NCBI RefSeq assembly: GCF_947623445.1
Contig: NC_135242.1
Location: 23,622,001-23,686,000, forward strand
DNA: 64,000 nt
From: Clavelina lepadiformis
Lineage: Eukaryota; Chordata; Ascidiacea; Aplousobranchia; Clavelinidae
Reading direction: 5' to 3'
The notes beneath the pieces are model-generated. The model was not told where the DNA came from, ran no database searches, and was given only the letters and a program-made list of their open reading frames with translations. Below are positions 23,728 through 35,889 of the stretch, piece by piece. Every line of letters begins with the position of its first letter. Within the stretch, counting starts at the first letter, position 1. Made by a program: the position numbers and the translations under genes.

Positions 23728-24158
23728 CTATGGAAAGAAAATGTGCTATGAGCATGTTAACCCTTTGCGGTGCACCCTACATCCCTGGATTACTTTTGCA
23801 GAAATGCTGATTCGATGCCTAAAAGTCAATATGCTTTCTGAGTTTCTTTTGCACAAATGCATCATCAACACCAGTTCTTGTATTTGTTTTCTCAGGCACC
23901 TCAAACTAATCAATATCCAAAGCTTGAGTAGGCCTCCAAGTTCTGCTGGCATTACTGCTCTTGCAAAGGAAAATAGAGCCATTACACAAACAGAAAAACA
24001 GCCATTTCTTTGTTTGACATGTGGTGGCATATTCGAGGTGAAACAGAGTGGGGAGATCCCGATGCGGCATCGTTTTGTCAATATTTTTCTTGGGGAAAAC
24101 GATCGTTTTGCCGCATTCAGAAGTTTCATTGAATGTTTCAATGTTAAATGTGCTAAAC

Positions 24159-24265
24159 CAGGGGTGTGCGGGCCAAATGCGGCCCGCAAAGGAAAAATAT
24201 GCGGCCCGCGGAGAAGTGACAATTTTGAACGGTGTGCGGCCCGCGAAACGAGTTTTAGTTTAGTT
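24159..24265. mobile_element. Truncated hAT end
   Basis: Begins CAGGGGTGTGCGGGCCAAA, followed by repeated tgcggcccgc, like the left end of the element at 60618-61083. No matching right end was found nearby, so it is a fragment. Confidence 0.5.
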
Positions 24266-25710
24266 TAGTCTGCTATGTGCAATCAATTCCAATCCCCTTG
24301 CAGTGCTGAATCAAACCTTGGCTGAATGTCTGTGACGCAACAATACCCTAACCCAGGGGTCGGCAACCTTTTTGAGCCGCGGGCCAATTTGATAAAATAA
24401 AATATAATGGCGGGCCGGAACTGCCGGGACAGCTTTTCTGAAACGCGAATATCTTACCCTTAAATTGCACGGCGTTTTACACTCCTATTCATGCTTATAT
24501 AATATGTTCATTGATATGATAAAAGGAATTTATTACTTTGAAATCGATTATTAAAAGAAAAAAATGTGTGTAACAATTTAATGTGAAGTTTGATGTTGTT
24601 TGCATTTTTTTGCCAAATTGCCAAAGTCAGTTTTGATATTGGAACAAGAAATTTGTAAAACATCATTAACATGTTCATCAGATAAACGTGATCGAAGTTT
24701 ATTTTTTGCAAAGTTCATCTTGGAAAATAATTGTTCGCAAAGATAAGTGTTTCCAAACATGGACGCAATTTTTTTCGCATTATCTCGTAATTTCGGAAAT
24801 AAGGTTGCAGATACATGTTCTTTGTAAAACACTTCCGGAGAAGTAACGTGAAACTTCGACTTTAACGTTGTATTATTCTGAAGTTCAATCAGTTCCATCT
24901 GCACGCTATTGTCCGCATCGGCTGGATCCACATCAAAAGGTGTTGCCAGTAACGCGAATTCGTGTTTGTGCCTTCGCATGTCCTGGAACCGGGAAGCAAA
25001 CTGCTGTTTGATGTCAACAATAACTTCCACATATTTCAACGTACTTGACGGACTGTTGTTACCAAGATTGGAAAAATGTGCAAAATTAGAATTACGAAGT
25101 TGGTGTTCCCAAAGTCGCAGCTTACATTCAAATGCAGCAATAGAATCATAAAGAGAACTTATCAGGTGTCCGCGACCTTGTAATTTTAAATTCAAATCGT
25201 TCAAATGGGTTGTTAAATCCACCAAAAAGGCCAAGTCAGTAACCCATTCGGGGTCATCAAAATAACTTGTGTTCATGTTCTTTTGTTGCAATAACGTTAC
25301 AATTTCTTTTCGCAAGTTATAGACTCGTTGGAGCATTGAACCGCGACTAAGCCATCTGACATCGCAGTAATACACCAAGTCAGGATATTGTGAATTCTCA
25401 TGAACTAACAGGGCCTGAAACTGGCGATGATTCAAACCTCTTGCTAAAATGAAGTTAACAGTTTCCACAACATGGTCCATTACGTCCGACATATGTTTGA
25501 ATTTTGATGCCAAAACCTCCTGGTGTATGATACAGTGGAGCTTAATAATTTTGTTGCTAAACCTCAATGTTTCCAAATGTTTTTGCAACAGAGCAACAAC
25601 TCCTTTTCTTTCTCCTGTCATAGCTGGAGCGCCATCGGTAGTAACTGATATCAATTTGGAAAGATCCAAGTTAAGATTGTCTGTACAAGACTGTAACAAA
25701 GCCTCCAATA

Positions 25711-26751
25711 CAGTGGTTCTTAAACTGGGGGGCGCTGACAAACTGTCTATTATATGAGCTATGTCTAAACATGCTTTCTTGACTTTCGCTATAGGTTCAT
25801 TTTTATTAAAATTTTAAAGTGTGTCACGATGGCAATTGTATTTTTGAAATTTGATTCTGAAATATGTCAATTGTTACGTCATAATATCTGTTGTCTCTCC
25901 GCGTTGAAGCGTATTGTTTTCCTTTACTCATTCATGCAATCCTAGCTCGACTAACTGTTCTCTTTTAGCGTGACCTGTTTTTCTCACAACGGGGGGCGGT
26001 GTAACAAGAAAAACTTTTACAAATGTATCACTTGTAGAAATACTTAACTTACACTAAATGCATTTTCTTTAGTTTTACAATAATGATGTACACAGGAAAC
26101 CAGGTGTTTTTGCTACTAACCTGTAAATATCCGAAGTTTACGACGTATAATTTTCGAGTCATTAACGATTGAAAACTTGTGTGCAGTGTCGGCCACACAT
26201 AATAAAAATAGTAATGTCGCGCACCCGGTTTAAATACGGTAAAACCAACGTCAGCCAATATTAAAACCGTAAAATGAAGTAAAACTTAAATTTAATATTG
26301 ATTTAATAAATACATATTTCAGTAATTAAACTAATTGTATTGAGTGGAAAAAAGAGAAAGTATGACCAAAATTATCTGACGTATGGCTGTATAGATACCA
26401 CAGTAACCACAGTGAACGAAAAAGTCGTACCGCAATGCGTGATATGCTTAGAAAAGCTAAGCAACGACGTTTTGAGACCAAGTCGTTTGCAGCGTCATCT
26501 TCATGAATATAAAGACAAAGCCTAGGAACAAACTTGACTGTGCAGCCGACCTAAGATGTGCATTATCTTCCACAAAGCCTCGAATTAATCGTTTGGTTTC
26601 CCAAAAACAACTACATCCTTCTCATTAATGAAAGTTAATTGAAAATAAATTGTTGTTTTGTTTAATGCTTTTTTATTTTGCAATGAGGGGGGTCGCGAAA
26701 TTTTTAGGTACCGTCAAGGGGGGCGTGTGCCAAAAAGTTTAAGAACCCCTG
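25711..26751 (+). mobile_element. hAT element with BED-finger remnant, nested
   Basis: Starts CAGTGGTTCTTAAACTGG and ends AAGTTTAAGAACCCCTG, flanked by an identical 8-bp duplication CTCCAATA (25703-25710 and 26752-26759). A plus-strand frame at 26340-26525 starts MSGKKRKYDQNYLTYG and carries CVICLEKLSNDVLRPSRL, the BED zinc-finger start of a ZBED5/GTF2IRD2-like hAT transposase. The catalytic part is deleted, leaving 1041 bp. Confidence 0.92.
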
Positions 26752-27251
26752 CTCCAATATGTCTTCGCCACGTGTTGTACCGTGCATGGGTACAACCTCC
26801 ACAAACTCCTCAGTGACATCAAAATTCGGTGTCACGCCACGTGTAAATACTGCTAACTGAGCTGTATCTTTAACATCAGTACTTTCATCGATCGCTAATG
26901 AAAAATACTCCAATCGAGAACATTTATCTCGAAGTTGGCACTTAACATCGCTCGAAATTGTTTCAACTTTACGCGTCACAGTTCTTGCAGATAAACTGAC
27001 GTTGGAGAAAAGCGCTCTTTTGTCTGGGCAAACTTCATCTACGACGGCCATTAAACATTCTTTGACAAACTCGCCGTCAGTGAATGGCTTCATTTTCTTA
27101 GCAATTATGGAGCTGACCGCAAGGGAAGCTCTTGTATTAGCCTCAGCCTCACTGTTCTCCTTCACGAATAAGCCTGATTGTTTTTTTAAATTTGATTTCA
27201 TCTTCTATCTCAGTGAGAGGACACTTCTTCAAATTTCTGTAGACTCTACAG

Positions 27252-27553
27252 CAGTGATTCCCAAACTGTGTGCCGCCACAGATTCTCAGGTGTGCCGCGA
27301 ATCTTTTTGGAATTTTGGAAAAGAACTGTGTAAATATTAAAAGTAAGGCATGCAGACAAGCATATGCGACTTAAAAGCTTTCTAGCTGCTTCAATAGCTG
27401 AGAAATAAGCACATGTGACGATGAAACCAATTATGGCATTGTCGATGGAGTAGGGTAAATTTTTAAAGCAACATTTCTTCTCTTGTAAGTGTGCCGCGAG
27501 CGTTTTCTAATTTTTCTAGTGTGCCACAAGCTGAAAAAGTTTGGGAACCACTG
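27252..27553. mobile_element. hAT MITE, 302 bp, nested
   Basis: The ends CAGTGATTCCCAAACTGTG and AAAGTTTGGGAACCACTG are flanked by an identical 8-bp duplication CTCTACAG (27244-27251 and 27554-27561). There is no coding capacity. It lies at the 5' side of the large hAT transposase. Confidence 0.9.
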
Positions 27554-27885
27554 CTCTACAGTCATATCTTCGTCTGCTTCTAAAGGTTACAAAATCTACA
27601 ACATATCTGGTTGTTGTAAAACTAATTTGCTGAACTACTGCGAAATTAAAACATTTGTTTTTAGCACAGCGTTCTAAAACTCTAAAAAAAAATTCTGATG
27701 TAATACGTTTTAAAATTCTTACATAATACTGTTCAGAACTGATGACTGCACCCTTTGAGTGAAGAGAATCTCCGGGTATTTTGTCATTAATTGGTGCAGA
27801 TGGCATATCTACTGGTGCATGGAACTTTAATGAAATGATGGTTTATCGTTCCTTAGCCTGTAAGGACGACCACTTCAATTACAAA

Positions 27886-28201
27886 GTTTGTCTGTTGAAT
27901 AGTTTTGTTGTCCTCGAAGTCATTGAGTCTCAGGTCGTTGTTTCGCTTTTCTTAATCTTAGACAACTGTATAAACTGATTATATTGTTTCTTGTTTAAAC
28001 GATTACATTAAATAAGACATTGGGACAGCTACATTATAAAGTCGACCGTTTGTCTGTTGAATAGTTTTGTTGTCCTCGAAGTCATTGAGTCTCAGGTCGT
28101 TGTTTCGCTTTTCTTAATCTTAGACAACTGTATAAACTGATTATATTGTTTCTTGTTTAAACGATTACATTAAATAAGACATTGGGACAGCTACATTATA
28201 A
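27886..28201. repeat. Tandem duplication, 162-bp unit, two copies
   Basis: The block beginning gtttgtctgttgaatag occurs at 27886 and again at 28048. The second copy is essentially identical up to 28201. The near-perfect identity implies a recent duplication or an assembly artefact. Confidence 0.85.
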
Positions 28202-28379
28202 CTTCGTGGACTGTGACGCAATGAATAGCTATAAATAAAAGAATAATTAACCTCACGAATTATAACGATACACAGGAAGTCATGCATAGGCGACACGTAA
28301 CGCAATGCTTTGCTTTGCTTTGCCGATTTCCGTTTTCTATGCGGCATTCAATTTGCAAACAATTTTATAAAATCATCAC

Positions 28380-29340
28380 AGAACTGCTGTGGACTTGACA
28401 CTGACGATGAATGTGCGTCGAGTGCTTGCATGCAGTTAAATGTCGTATGGTAGAAGTGTACTGACGTAATAACAAATTTCATTCGTACCTTGTGTTTTTC
28501 GAAAATGTGGTGCTGCATTTCTGGAAGTGAAATGACTTTACAACAAATCAAACATTTCTCCGCTTTCAAAGGATGAAACTGATATGTTTTTTTGGATAGG
28601 CCTCAATAAACCTTTCCTGTACCCAATGCCTTGAGCATCTTGGCTTCACAGGGTCCGTAAGAAAAATTTAACAGCCCCTTGCCAGAATTAACTAATATGC
28701 AAAACCTTCCACACTCGGACAATGGCAGTTTCATCATTGAAGTCTAGTCCCAATGCATTCAATAATTGTTTGTAGTAGATTTTTCCACTGTTCCAGGACA
28801 AAGCTGCCAAATGCGCTCATCTTTTTACAGCTGAGGCTCCAAAAGCACATTCTTTTGGACATCGTCTCCACACTGTGGCGTTGAAGGCCTAGTTTTGATT
28901 TTGTGTGAAGCCGTCCACACATCTCCTCAAAAGAGATTTATCAGACAGTCTTTGATACACCGGTAGCAAATTGGGCAACAAAGATTGAGGAAGTCTTTTC
29001 TTCTTATTTTCTTCATGGTTGTAATTAGAAGTGCCTTCTTATTGGTCTTTGAGAAAGGAACACCAAGTTGAGTCAAAATAGCTATGCTGTAAATTTGGAA
29101 TAAAAAACCGAATGATGGAGATTTGCGATGATTCTTTGTTGCATGTTTTCAACACTTTTTACAATTTCAGATTGTAGTTTTGATTTTGTGGTATTATCCA
29201 TTGTGGTTTTTGTGTAAAAAGATACCATGGCTTCAATTTTCTCACCGGTCAATCCTCCTTTGCCACCTTTCACCTCCTTGTTGCTCGTGGTCCGCGGGTG
29301 GAATCGTCCGACCACCGTTGTCTACACTTTAAATCAAGTG
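28380..29340 (-). pseudogene. Mutator-like transposase relic
   Basis: Read on the minus strand, 29315-29082 encodes KGGLTGEKIEAMVSFYTK. Near 28970-28760 come PVYQRLSDKSLLRRCVDG, FTQNQN, then VWRRCPKECAFGASAV and LLNALGLDFND. This order (KGKLT...; LL.RC..G.TQN.NE; IW..CPK; LG) is that of a Mutator-like transposase family common in invertebrates. Stops and lost pieces show it is dead. The last ~360 bp recur inverted at 21950-22340. Confidence 0.6.
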
Positions 29341-29454
29341 CCAGTTGGATTATCTTGTGTGACGTATGAACCCAATATGTAACCCGATTCATTTTTGTAA
29401 ATGAAGGAATTTGCACGTCTCAACGTAGCTCGTTAGATACGAAATCCTACTGCT

Positions 29455-29660
29455 AGTCTGCTATGCCTATGTGCAACGTTTAAACACATTCACCGCAATT
29501 ATCCCATTTGACGGCATTATTTTTTTTTGTCATTTGTTCACAATGGAGCATCTTTGGATATCAATCAGCAATCTTCATCGATGAGAGACACATCCAAAGG
29601 TGATGGTAACTGAGCTATATTTTTCTTTTTCCTCCACCTACTGTGAAAGAAACTCTTTTT
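29455..29660 (+). repeat. Dispersed repeat R1, copy 1
   Basis: Shares caccgcaattatcccatttgacggcat and the acatccaaaggtgatggtaactgagc block (shortened here by spacing) with 39905-40275. It is partly homologous to 36700-36960. No coding capacity. Confidence 0.6.
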
Positions 29661-31290
29661 AAATTGTTATGTTTCTTAAATTGAGTTATTGTCTGAGAGA
29701 ATAACAGCTTGTTATGGCGTTTTCTTGCAATTCAACACACTTTGTGCAAATGGCTTCTCCTTGACATCCTATTCACATTACATAATGTCTCAGTTCTTAC
29801 GTACAACGATTACATTAAATTAACCCAAATTATCATCTTTACTTGCTCAATAATTTCCTGAAGTTCTTCTTCAGTTTCTGCTGGTGAAAATATTGGTGGC
29901 TATTCATTCTTTTGTAACAAAGAAAGGGACAGTAAGGAGTCCAGCTTATCCTCAATCACAGAAACTTTCCGAAGTAGCAAGGAAATATTAGCTTTTACAA
30001 GTGAAATTTCATGTGAATGTGACACAACCCGAGGCATGTTTCGCTTTTCAAGTGGTGGTTCATTGCTCAAGGGTCCAAGCTTTTGAGCCAACCTTAAAAA
30101 ACAAGTAAACACTTACACATGCATTAACATTGCAACATACGCAAGGCAAATTTTACAATTAATCAGCAATGTTAGGTGACACTAGTGTTCAGAGCCAATG
30201 TTGTCATTTTATTGACATTCGTTTTATACATTATCAATTTGAATACATACATATATTGAATAACTTGTACATTGTTAAAAACATTATTATCATGATCAAT
30301 ACACACATTTTTAACAAATTGAACATTATCATCATGGTAAATACATCATCACTGAAACATTGACTAAGGAGTTTTTCCCACACCAAAAATGTGGTGCTCC
30401 AATGCTGGATAAGCAAGCCAATTTAACATTTCGTATGTTGCTAGCAAATACACCATGCCTTGGAATGCATTTGCCTTTCCTATCAAAAAATGTAACTTTC
30501 CTCAACATCTAATTTTGCTACAATTTTTTGATGTAATCGAAACTGTGTGGGTCTCCACCTCCTACAGTGCACTTAAAAGAGAAAGCTTCCTAATTCTTTT
30601 TTGAATCCGCCCACAGAGTATCAGTTGTTCTCCAAGTTGCTACTGCATATTCCTCAATGCACTGCAAGTAAAAAGAAGCATGGCTTTACTTTTTGAAGCA
30701 CACTACACACAAAAAACCTTAGTAATCATTACTACAAATGAATTTTACCATATCCAGACAATAAATGTGTACTGTCTCAATGTGTTTAACAGCATGGTAC
30801 ATGGAACTTTAAAACTTTCAGTGACAAAAATAAAAAAATTGAATTACCTTTTCTGGATGTTGCCCATATTCAGGGTATTTTTGAGCACCTCTTCTATACT
30901 GTTATTACAACAAAGATACTGTATTTCCGACATACTATCATTCCTCTCCTTCTCCCACTTTTCTGCTGAGTTGCATCTACCTGCGACACAATCTTGGACA
31001 ACTGCGAATCCTTTTGCGCACGGCAGCGATTAGTGCTGCCCAGGGCTGATCTCCATTGCAAGTTAGGACCGGGTATTCTGTAATCATGTTTCTCGCTATT
31101 TTATTATTATTATTTACAATTTTGGCCTCCTTTCCCAGCTTCCCAAAAAAGACTTAGCAAACTCCGAATGTTGCACACAATTCTTTATACAAAGTTGTCG
31201 TGTATGAGCAAAACAGCTTACTCTTTCTGGTAAGTGAGTGAGAATAACAGGAAATCAGCACCCTCCTCGGACATTTCTTGTTCAGGATCA
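29661..31290. other. Probably decayed hAT DNA, no clear gene
   Basis: Frames such as 29900-30112 (-) are unrecognised. The AT-rich stretch 30200-30350 repeats attatcatgatcaatacac-like words. Given the transposase piece at 31295-31621 (-), the minus strand here may hold the rest of that element, but no motif can be named. Confidence 0.35.
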
Positions 31291-31621
31291 GGATTCAACT
31301 GTTTCTCATTGTCCTCATTGATTTAAGTCTAAACTTTTCTATTACGTTGTCAAAAGCCTCAGCAATGTTTTCAGCTGTATGCCGTCCTAAAAATGAGTCC
31401 ACTGCCAGGACAAAGCTGCGTAGCTTCCATTCTGCATCAACAAAATGCATAGTGATGCCCAAGAAACTTGTCATGTTGCGGTTAGTCCAGAGATCAATTG
31501 TCAAGTAAACATTTGACGAAGGTGCAAGTTCACGTCTCATCTCTTCTTCCATTTGCTGAACAACCGTTGGTGTTAGCCTTTGTTGGGGAATTTCTGAATG
31601 TGGAGCGGCTTGGTATAACAT
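31278..31621 (-). pseudogene. hAT transposase fragment
   Basis: The frame carries NVYLTIDLWTNRNMTSFLG, ITMHFVDAEWKLRSFVLAVD and HTAENIAEAFDNVIEKF, the start of the RNase H-like core of ZBED1-like hAT transposases (first catalytic Asp in IDLWT). Only about 108 residues survive. Confidence 0.75.
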
Positions 31622-31862
31622 ATCTTGGTTCAGCAGTCAACAACAGTTTTCTGAATGTTTGACTATCCACAACACAAAATGGGAACTAATCACAAGTTAT
31701 TGATTTGAGTAAAGCTTTTGTTAATGCTTTTTGAGTGGCTTCATATGAAGCAAATTGCTGGGAAGAATTAAAAAAATGACTTCATAGGTGTTTGACTCTG
31801 ATCTACCTTTGTCTTCTTCGTGTTTTCTTTTCAGGTTTGTACATTTACGATAAAGATTGTGT

Positions 31863-32120
31863 AGTGTGCCGAGATTATTTGACAGTAAAGAATTGCATTG
31901 CTGTAAACTAAAAGATGCCCATTTCAATTTGCATAGCTATTCGAAAATGAGAGTTTGTTATGCAGCACAGCTTTTGTCCAAGTCTGTTTGTGAGCTTATG
32001 AAGAAAAGGGGTGGAGAGAAAATGGAGCGAAGTGCATGGCTTGCAAACCTCATGAATAAATGGTTTGACCTGATGAATACAAGGCTCAATTATGGTTACA
32101 ACAAAGATTTGATTCCCTAT
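31863..32120 (+). pseudogene. P element/THAP9-like transposase fragment
   Basis: The frame reads LKDAHFNLHSYSKMRVCYAA, then QLLSKSVCELMKKR and LMNKWFDLMNTR. This follows the P-element/THAP9 pattern (...NF.KM.V..AAQ.LS.SVA..., then F..LFD..NSR). It is cut off at 32120, where the Harbinger-like end begins. A second P-element piece lies at 54600-54938. Confidence 0.6.
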
Positions 32121-34554
32121 GGGTGGGATGCAGCAAAACCGATCAAGTACATATTATCTGTGATCAACTACTATTGATCTTTACTAACGGTATGCACCAG
32201 CGACGATCAAAGATAATCCAGGATTAAAATGAGGCATTTAATCCTTGAATTTAATGCTACTGACGAGGAGGTTTAACTCTAGAATAGATCAATGTGAATA
32301 ATTGATGAAAAGCAAGTTTATGGAAGTATTGGAGAGTGCTATAGGTTGTGTATTGGAAGTGCTACTAGCCTTTGAGCCAATGTTACATGCAATGGCAGTA
32401 ACACCACAGAAGGTTAAGCCTATCAACCGTTGAACTCATATGGCAGGTAGCAGAGGCTTGTGTTGCTTTATTTCATTACATAATTAATTGCAACCTACAC
32501 AGCAGAGAGATCAAGCGTTTGCTAGATTTTTTATGGAATACAAACAAAACTGTGAGACCAAGCATCGGTTAACCTTTGTTAACATAGTTACCTTACCTTA
32601 TGTTACCTTGTTTATTGTGTCATTTTCTGTCAGATTTAGCAATAAAACGTTGCAAACATTATTATTGATTGTATTGAGTTCATTGAACATTTTGTTGAGA
32701 CAGACCCATTTGAAAATTTTACAGAAGAGCAATTTCGCGAACGTTTTCTCTTTAGAAAGGATTCAGTTCTTCAACTTTTGATGAGATGATTTCCTCTGAT
32801 TTAGAGCATAACACAAGTCGTAATCACTGTATACCACCAATTCTGCAACTTGTCACTACTTTACGGTTTTATGCCGCAGGACATTTTCAGCGAATGGATG
32901 GTGACTAAATTGGCATCGACCAATCTAGTGCTTGCCGGGTTATTTATAGAGTAACACGGGCGATTGCCGCCAGACATCACCAGTTCATAAGATTTCCAGG
33001 CAATCAGGATTCGAATAACATCAAGTTTCATTTCAAAAATATTGCTCAGTTTCCAGGGTGCTGGGAGCAATTGACTGCACCCATATTCCCATTAAAAGGC
33101 CAAGTGGAGACAATGGAGAACTTTATCGCAACCGCAAAGGTTCTCCATCAATGTTCAAGCAGTGACAGATGCAAACATGTGCTTTACCAAAATGGTCTAT
33201 AGGTGGCCTGGATCTACACACGATTGCAGAATTTTTGACAACAGTTCACTTTCATACAAGTTTGAAAACAATCTTCTTGATGGAATTTTGTTGGGAGATG
33301 GTGGCTACGCTTGGAGAAGGTACATGATGGCACAAGAAAAAAATCTAACCTGAATTGAAAAAAAAATAAACACATAATTATGGCCACAGTGCGCACGTGG
33401 AACGTTTGATGTTGCTCACAGTGGTCCAAGGGACCGCTCAGGGAGTTAGTGTGTTAGTTAGTGTCTCAGGGAGTTAGTTTGCTCAGACTAGTGAAAAATT
33501 AGAGGGAACATTGATGATGACACCAATTTTAAACCCTGCAACACAAAAAAAGAATTGAATTTTAACAAATCACATGTTGCCGCAAGAATAGTTGTTGAAA
33601 GAATGTTTGGTATTAGGAAGCAAAGATATCAGTGCCGATTTCCGTATTCTATGCGGCATTCGATTTGCAAGCAATTTTAAAAATCATCACACATTCATGA
33701 ATTATGAAGTCATACTGCCCTACTGCTAATTGCAAAATACTCTCCTCAAACGTAAGAATAAAAAACATGATAATTGTGAAGTATGTTATGTAAGACTTCT
33801 ATTGTGGAGTTTCATTAAGTTGGGTTAGGTATTTCACGTTAAGAAAGACTTGGAGTTAGGTTAACGAGAACTGATGATCGTCAACTACTGGCTGAATACT
33901 TTTTTTTTATTTTATTATTTCAATCTTAATTCACAGAATCAATAGCTCAATAAAAATGAAAGTCAATGAAAAATATCATGTTACTGACAACATCAGATAC
34001 AACTTGACTTCAACACACCATAAAATGCAAGCTAGTTAGCTTTCACTTTCATATTTGTTTAACTTCATATGTAAAATTTCCATTTTGAGCTCATGGATGT
34101 ACGTACGTGTACAATTTAAACAGTTACGAACTTCATGGTAGCCTATCTGTGATACCAAAGCCTGCGAGCTTGCCTGATTTCTCCCTGATAGCCTAGGGCT
34201 ACATCTAGGTTAAGATCTCATAAACAAATAGATACACAGGCTAATGATGCCTAATGCCAATCAACAAACTAATGATGTCCATTGCTTATAAATCTGTCAG
34301 TAAGTGCTTGGCCTTTCTATCTCTGTGTTAACTTATGCTGTCTTCAACAATGGGATGTCATGCAGCCTGCACATGATCTCGGTTCCAAATCATTAGGCTG
34401 TTAGCGTTGATCAAGATCATGCGTCGATCACGTGATCCTCACCAGATCGGACTTGGTGCATGACAATTAAGGATCCACTTAAAACCTTGATCATATCATC
34501 TCATTTTGTTCTTTAATCCTTGATCAAGTTGATCTGTTGTGGTGCATCCCACCC
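32121..34554 (+). mobile_element. PIF/Harbinger element with decayed nuclease gene
   Basis: The ends share GGGTGGGATGCA (32121-32132) with its exact complement at 34543-34554. The flanking trinucleotides are TAT and TTA, not a perfect duplication. Plus-strand coding from about 32640 to 33650 resembles HARBI1: PPILQLVTTLRFYAAGHFQ, CRVIYRVTRAIA, then ANMCFTKMVYRWPGSTHDCR with IFDNS, then LLGDGGYAW and VERMFGIRKQR. The DDE Asp in GSTHD is visible. Several stops and frame changes show it is inactive. Its last ~230 bp recur at 49600-49827. Confidence 0.75.
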
Positions 34555-34572
34555 TTAGTCTTGTTCTGTGCT

Positions 34573-35880
34573 TCAACGACGCACAAAGTTACGTAGAAGC
34601 AAAAAAATAAGGACCTTTCTAGCCAGCCTGGTCATAACTGGGTACCTTTCCAAGGTTACAAGTGATAACCAAAACATTTGAATCTGCGATGTGAATGTCA
34701 TCTGCTTCAGCAATGCATATTTAGTGGAAAGTTGGGTTTTCCAAGTGCCATCAACATCAGCAGACAGTGGATGAGAGATTAACTCTATACCTGAGCTGAT
34801 GTCATAAACTTCCTTGAACCTGTTACAGAACTCGGTGTCCAAATTTTCCAGAAAGCATGACAAATCATTGTCACTGTAACCGGCAAATTTACAGAAGCCG
34901 ATCACCTATAGTTGATTGGGCCAACAAGGCCTGAATTCCACCTTATTCAAATAGAAATGCACACGTAATCTTGCAGCTGTTATATTGACCAGTTGTAACG
35001 ATATAGTATATGGTAACGTACATGTGATTTCTACAAAATACTGAACCCAGGTGGTTACTTAGCATCTGAAAGTACAGTACCAACAATGTAGCCTAGTCGT
35101 AGATAACAATAAAATAGGTCTCAATCACATGGTTAATCAGTTTACGAATCACAACATGTTCACTGACAACTACTCAACGTACTGCATGCAACCCTCATGG
35201 TTAGGCTAACACAATACTGGGCCTCACAACACGGCCTCGACTATAATTACAGCAATTTACGACAAGAACACGAGGCCAAACACACAATCATCAAGTTGTC
35301 CGGAATTTTGATTACCGAGGCAATTGGAATTTTAGTTCATATAAGTCCTTATCACAAATCATATAATTTGGAGGAACAACATGTTAATTTGTACGTTACA
35401 GTCACATCTAACCTCTTGTACAGTCACTTTCAAGCATGGAAAATGGAGCATATCTTTGGTGATATCTGAAACGAATAGCAACAGCTGTTGCTTGAAAAGT
35501 TTCACTGCTGACCAAAGTTGAATGATTCCTTGTTCTGGTGCTTCAAGTTCAGAGAACAGTCTTACATAGATTGGTACCTTCAAGCAGAGGATTACTTTGA
35601 CACTTTTCATTCAAAAACATGACTAACTCTTTACGAAGGTCCTACAGCTTTTTCAAAGCATTGCCCTTACTTAGCCATCTCACGTCATTATGCGTGAGTA
35701 TGTCACAAAATTCAGCATTATGCTGATTTAGAGATGAGTTTGCTTTCTGTTTATTGATTAGTTTCATTGCATCAGTCATTAGCTCTTGGAAGTCTCCGGA
35801 CACCTTGGCACATAGTTTGGATTGGTTGATGATGTAGTGGATTCCTATCAGATCACGACAGTACTTGGTTCTCAAGTTGG
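34573..35880 (-). pseudogene. hAT transposase relic, second copy of the 15.4-kb family
   Basis: Minus-strand pieces are 35875-35642 (KYCRDLIGIHYIINQSKLCA, QHNAEFCDILTHNDVRWLSK), 35610-35359 and 34905-34573 (FCKFAGYSDNDLSCFLENLD, FWLSLVTLERYPVMTRLARK). It is more complete at the N-terminal side than the copy at 15362-16597, but broken into several frames. Clear terminal repeats were not found. Confidence 0.7.
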
Positions 35881-35889
35881 TGACCTCAC

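Larger units (their letters stand above)
24354..27560 (-). mobile_element. Large hAT element with long transposase, twice invaded
   Basis: The left end is CAGGGGTCGGCAACC, a typical hAT terminus. The right end was not located. Minus-strand coding covers 27201-26752 and 25741-24578. The upstream part carries LEYFSLAIDESTDVKDTAQL and the downstream part SVTTDGAPAMTG, HCIIHQEVL, VRWLSRGSMLQRVYNLRKE and the C-terminal FGNTYLCEQLFSKMNFAKNK. This is the full order of a ZBED/GTF2IRD2-like hAT transposase. Coding is interrupted by the hAT insert at 25711-26751, whose target duplication CTCCAATA lies within the gene, and a further hAT (27252-27553) lies just upstream. The well-preserved frame suggests it died recently, perhaps through these insertions. 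Confidence 0.85.

Noticed and set aside
23714-24268. Open frames of 184 and 158 residues on opposite strands
   Set aside because: They overlap each other, the end runs into a hAT terminus, and neither has recognisable motifs.
33430-33480. Repeated ctcagggagttagt words
   Set aside because: Too short and few copies; ordinary microduplication in a decayed element.
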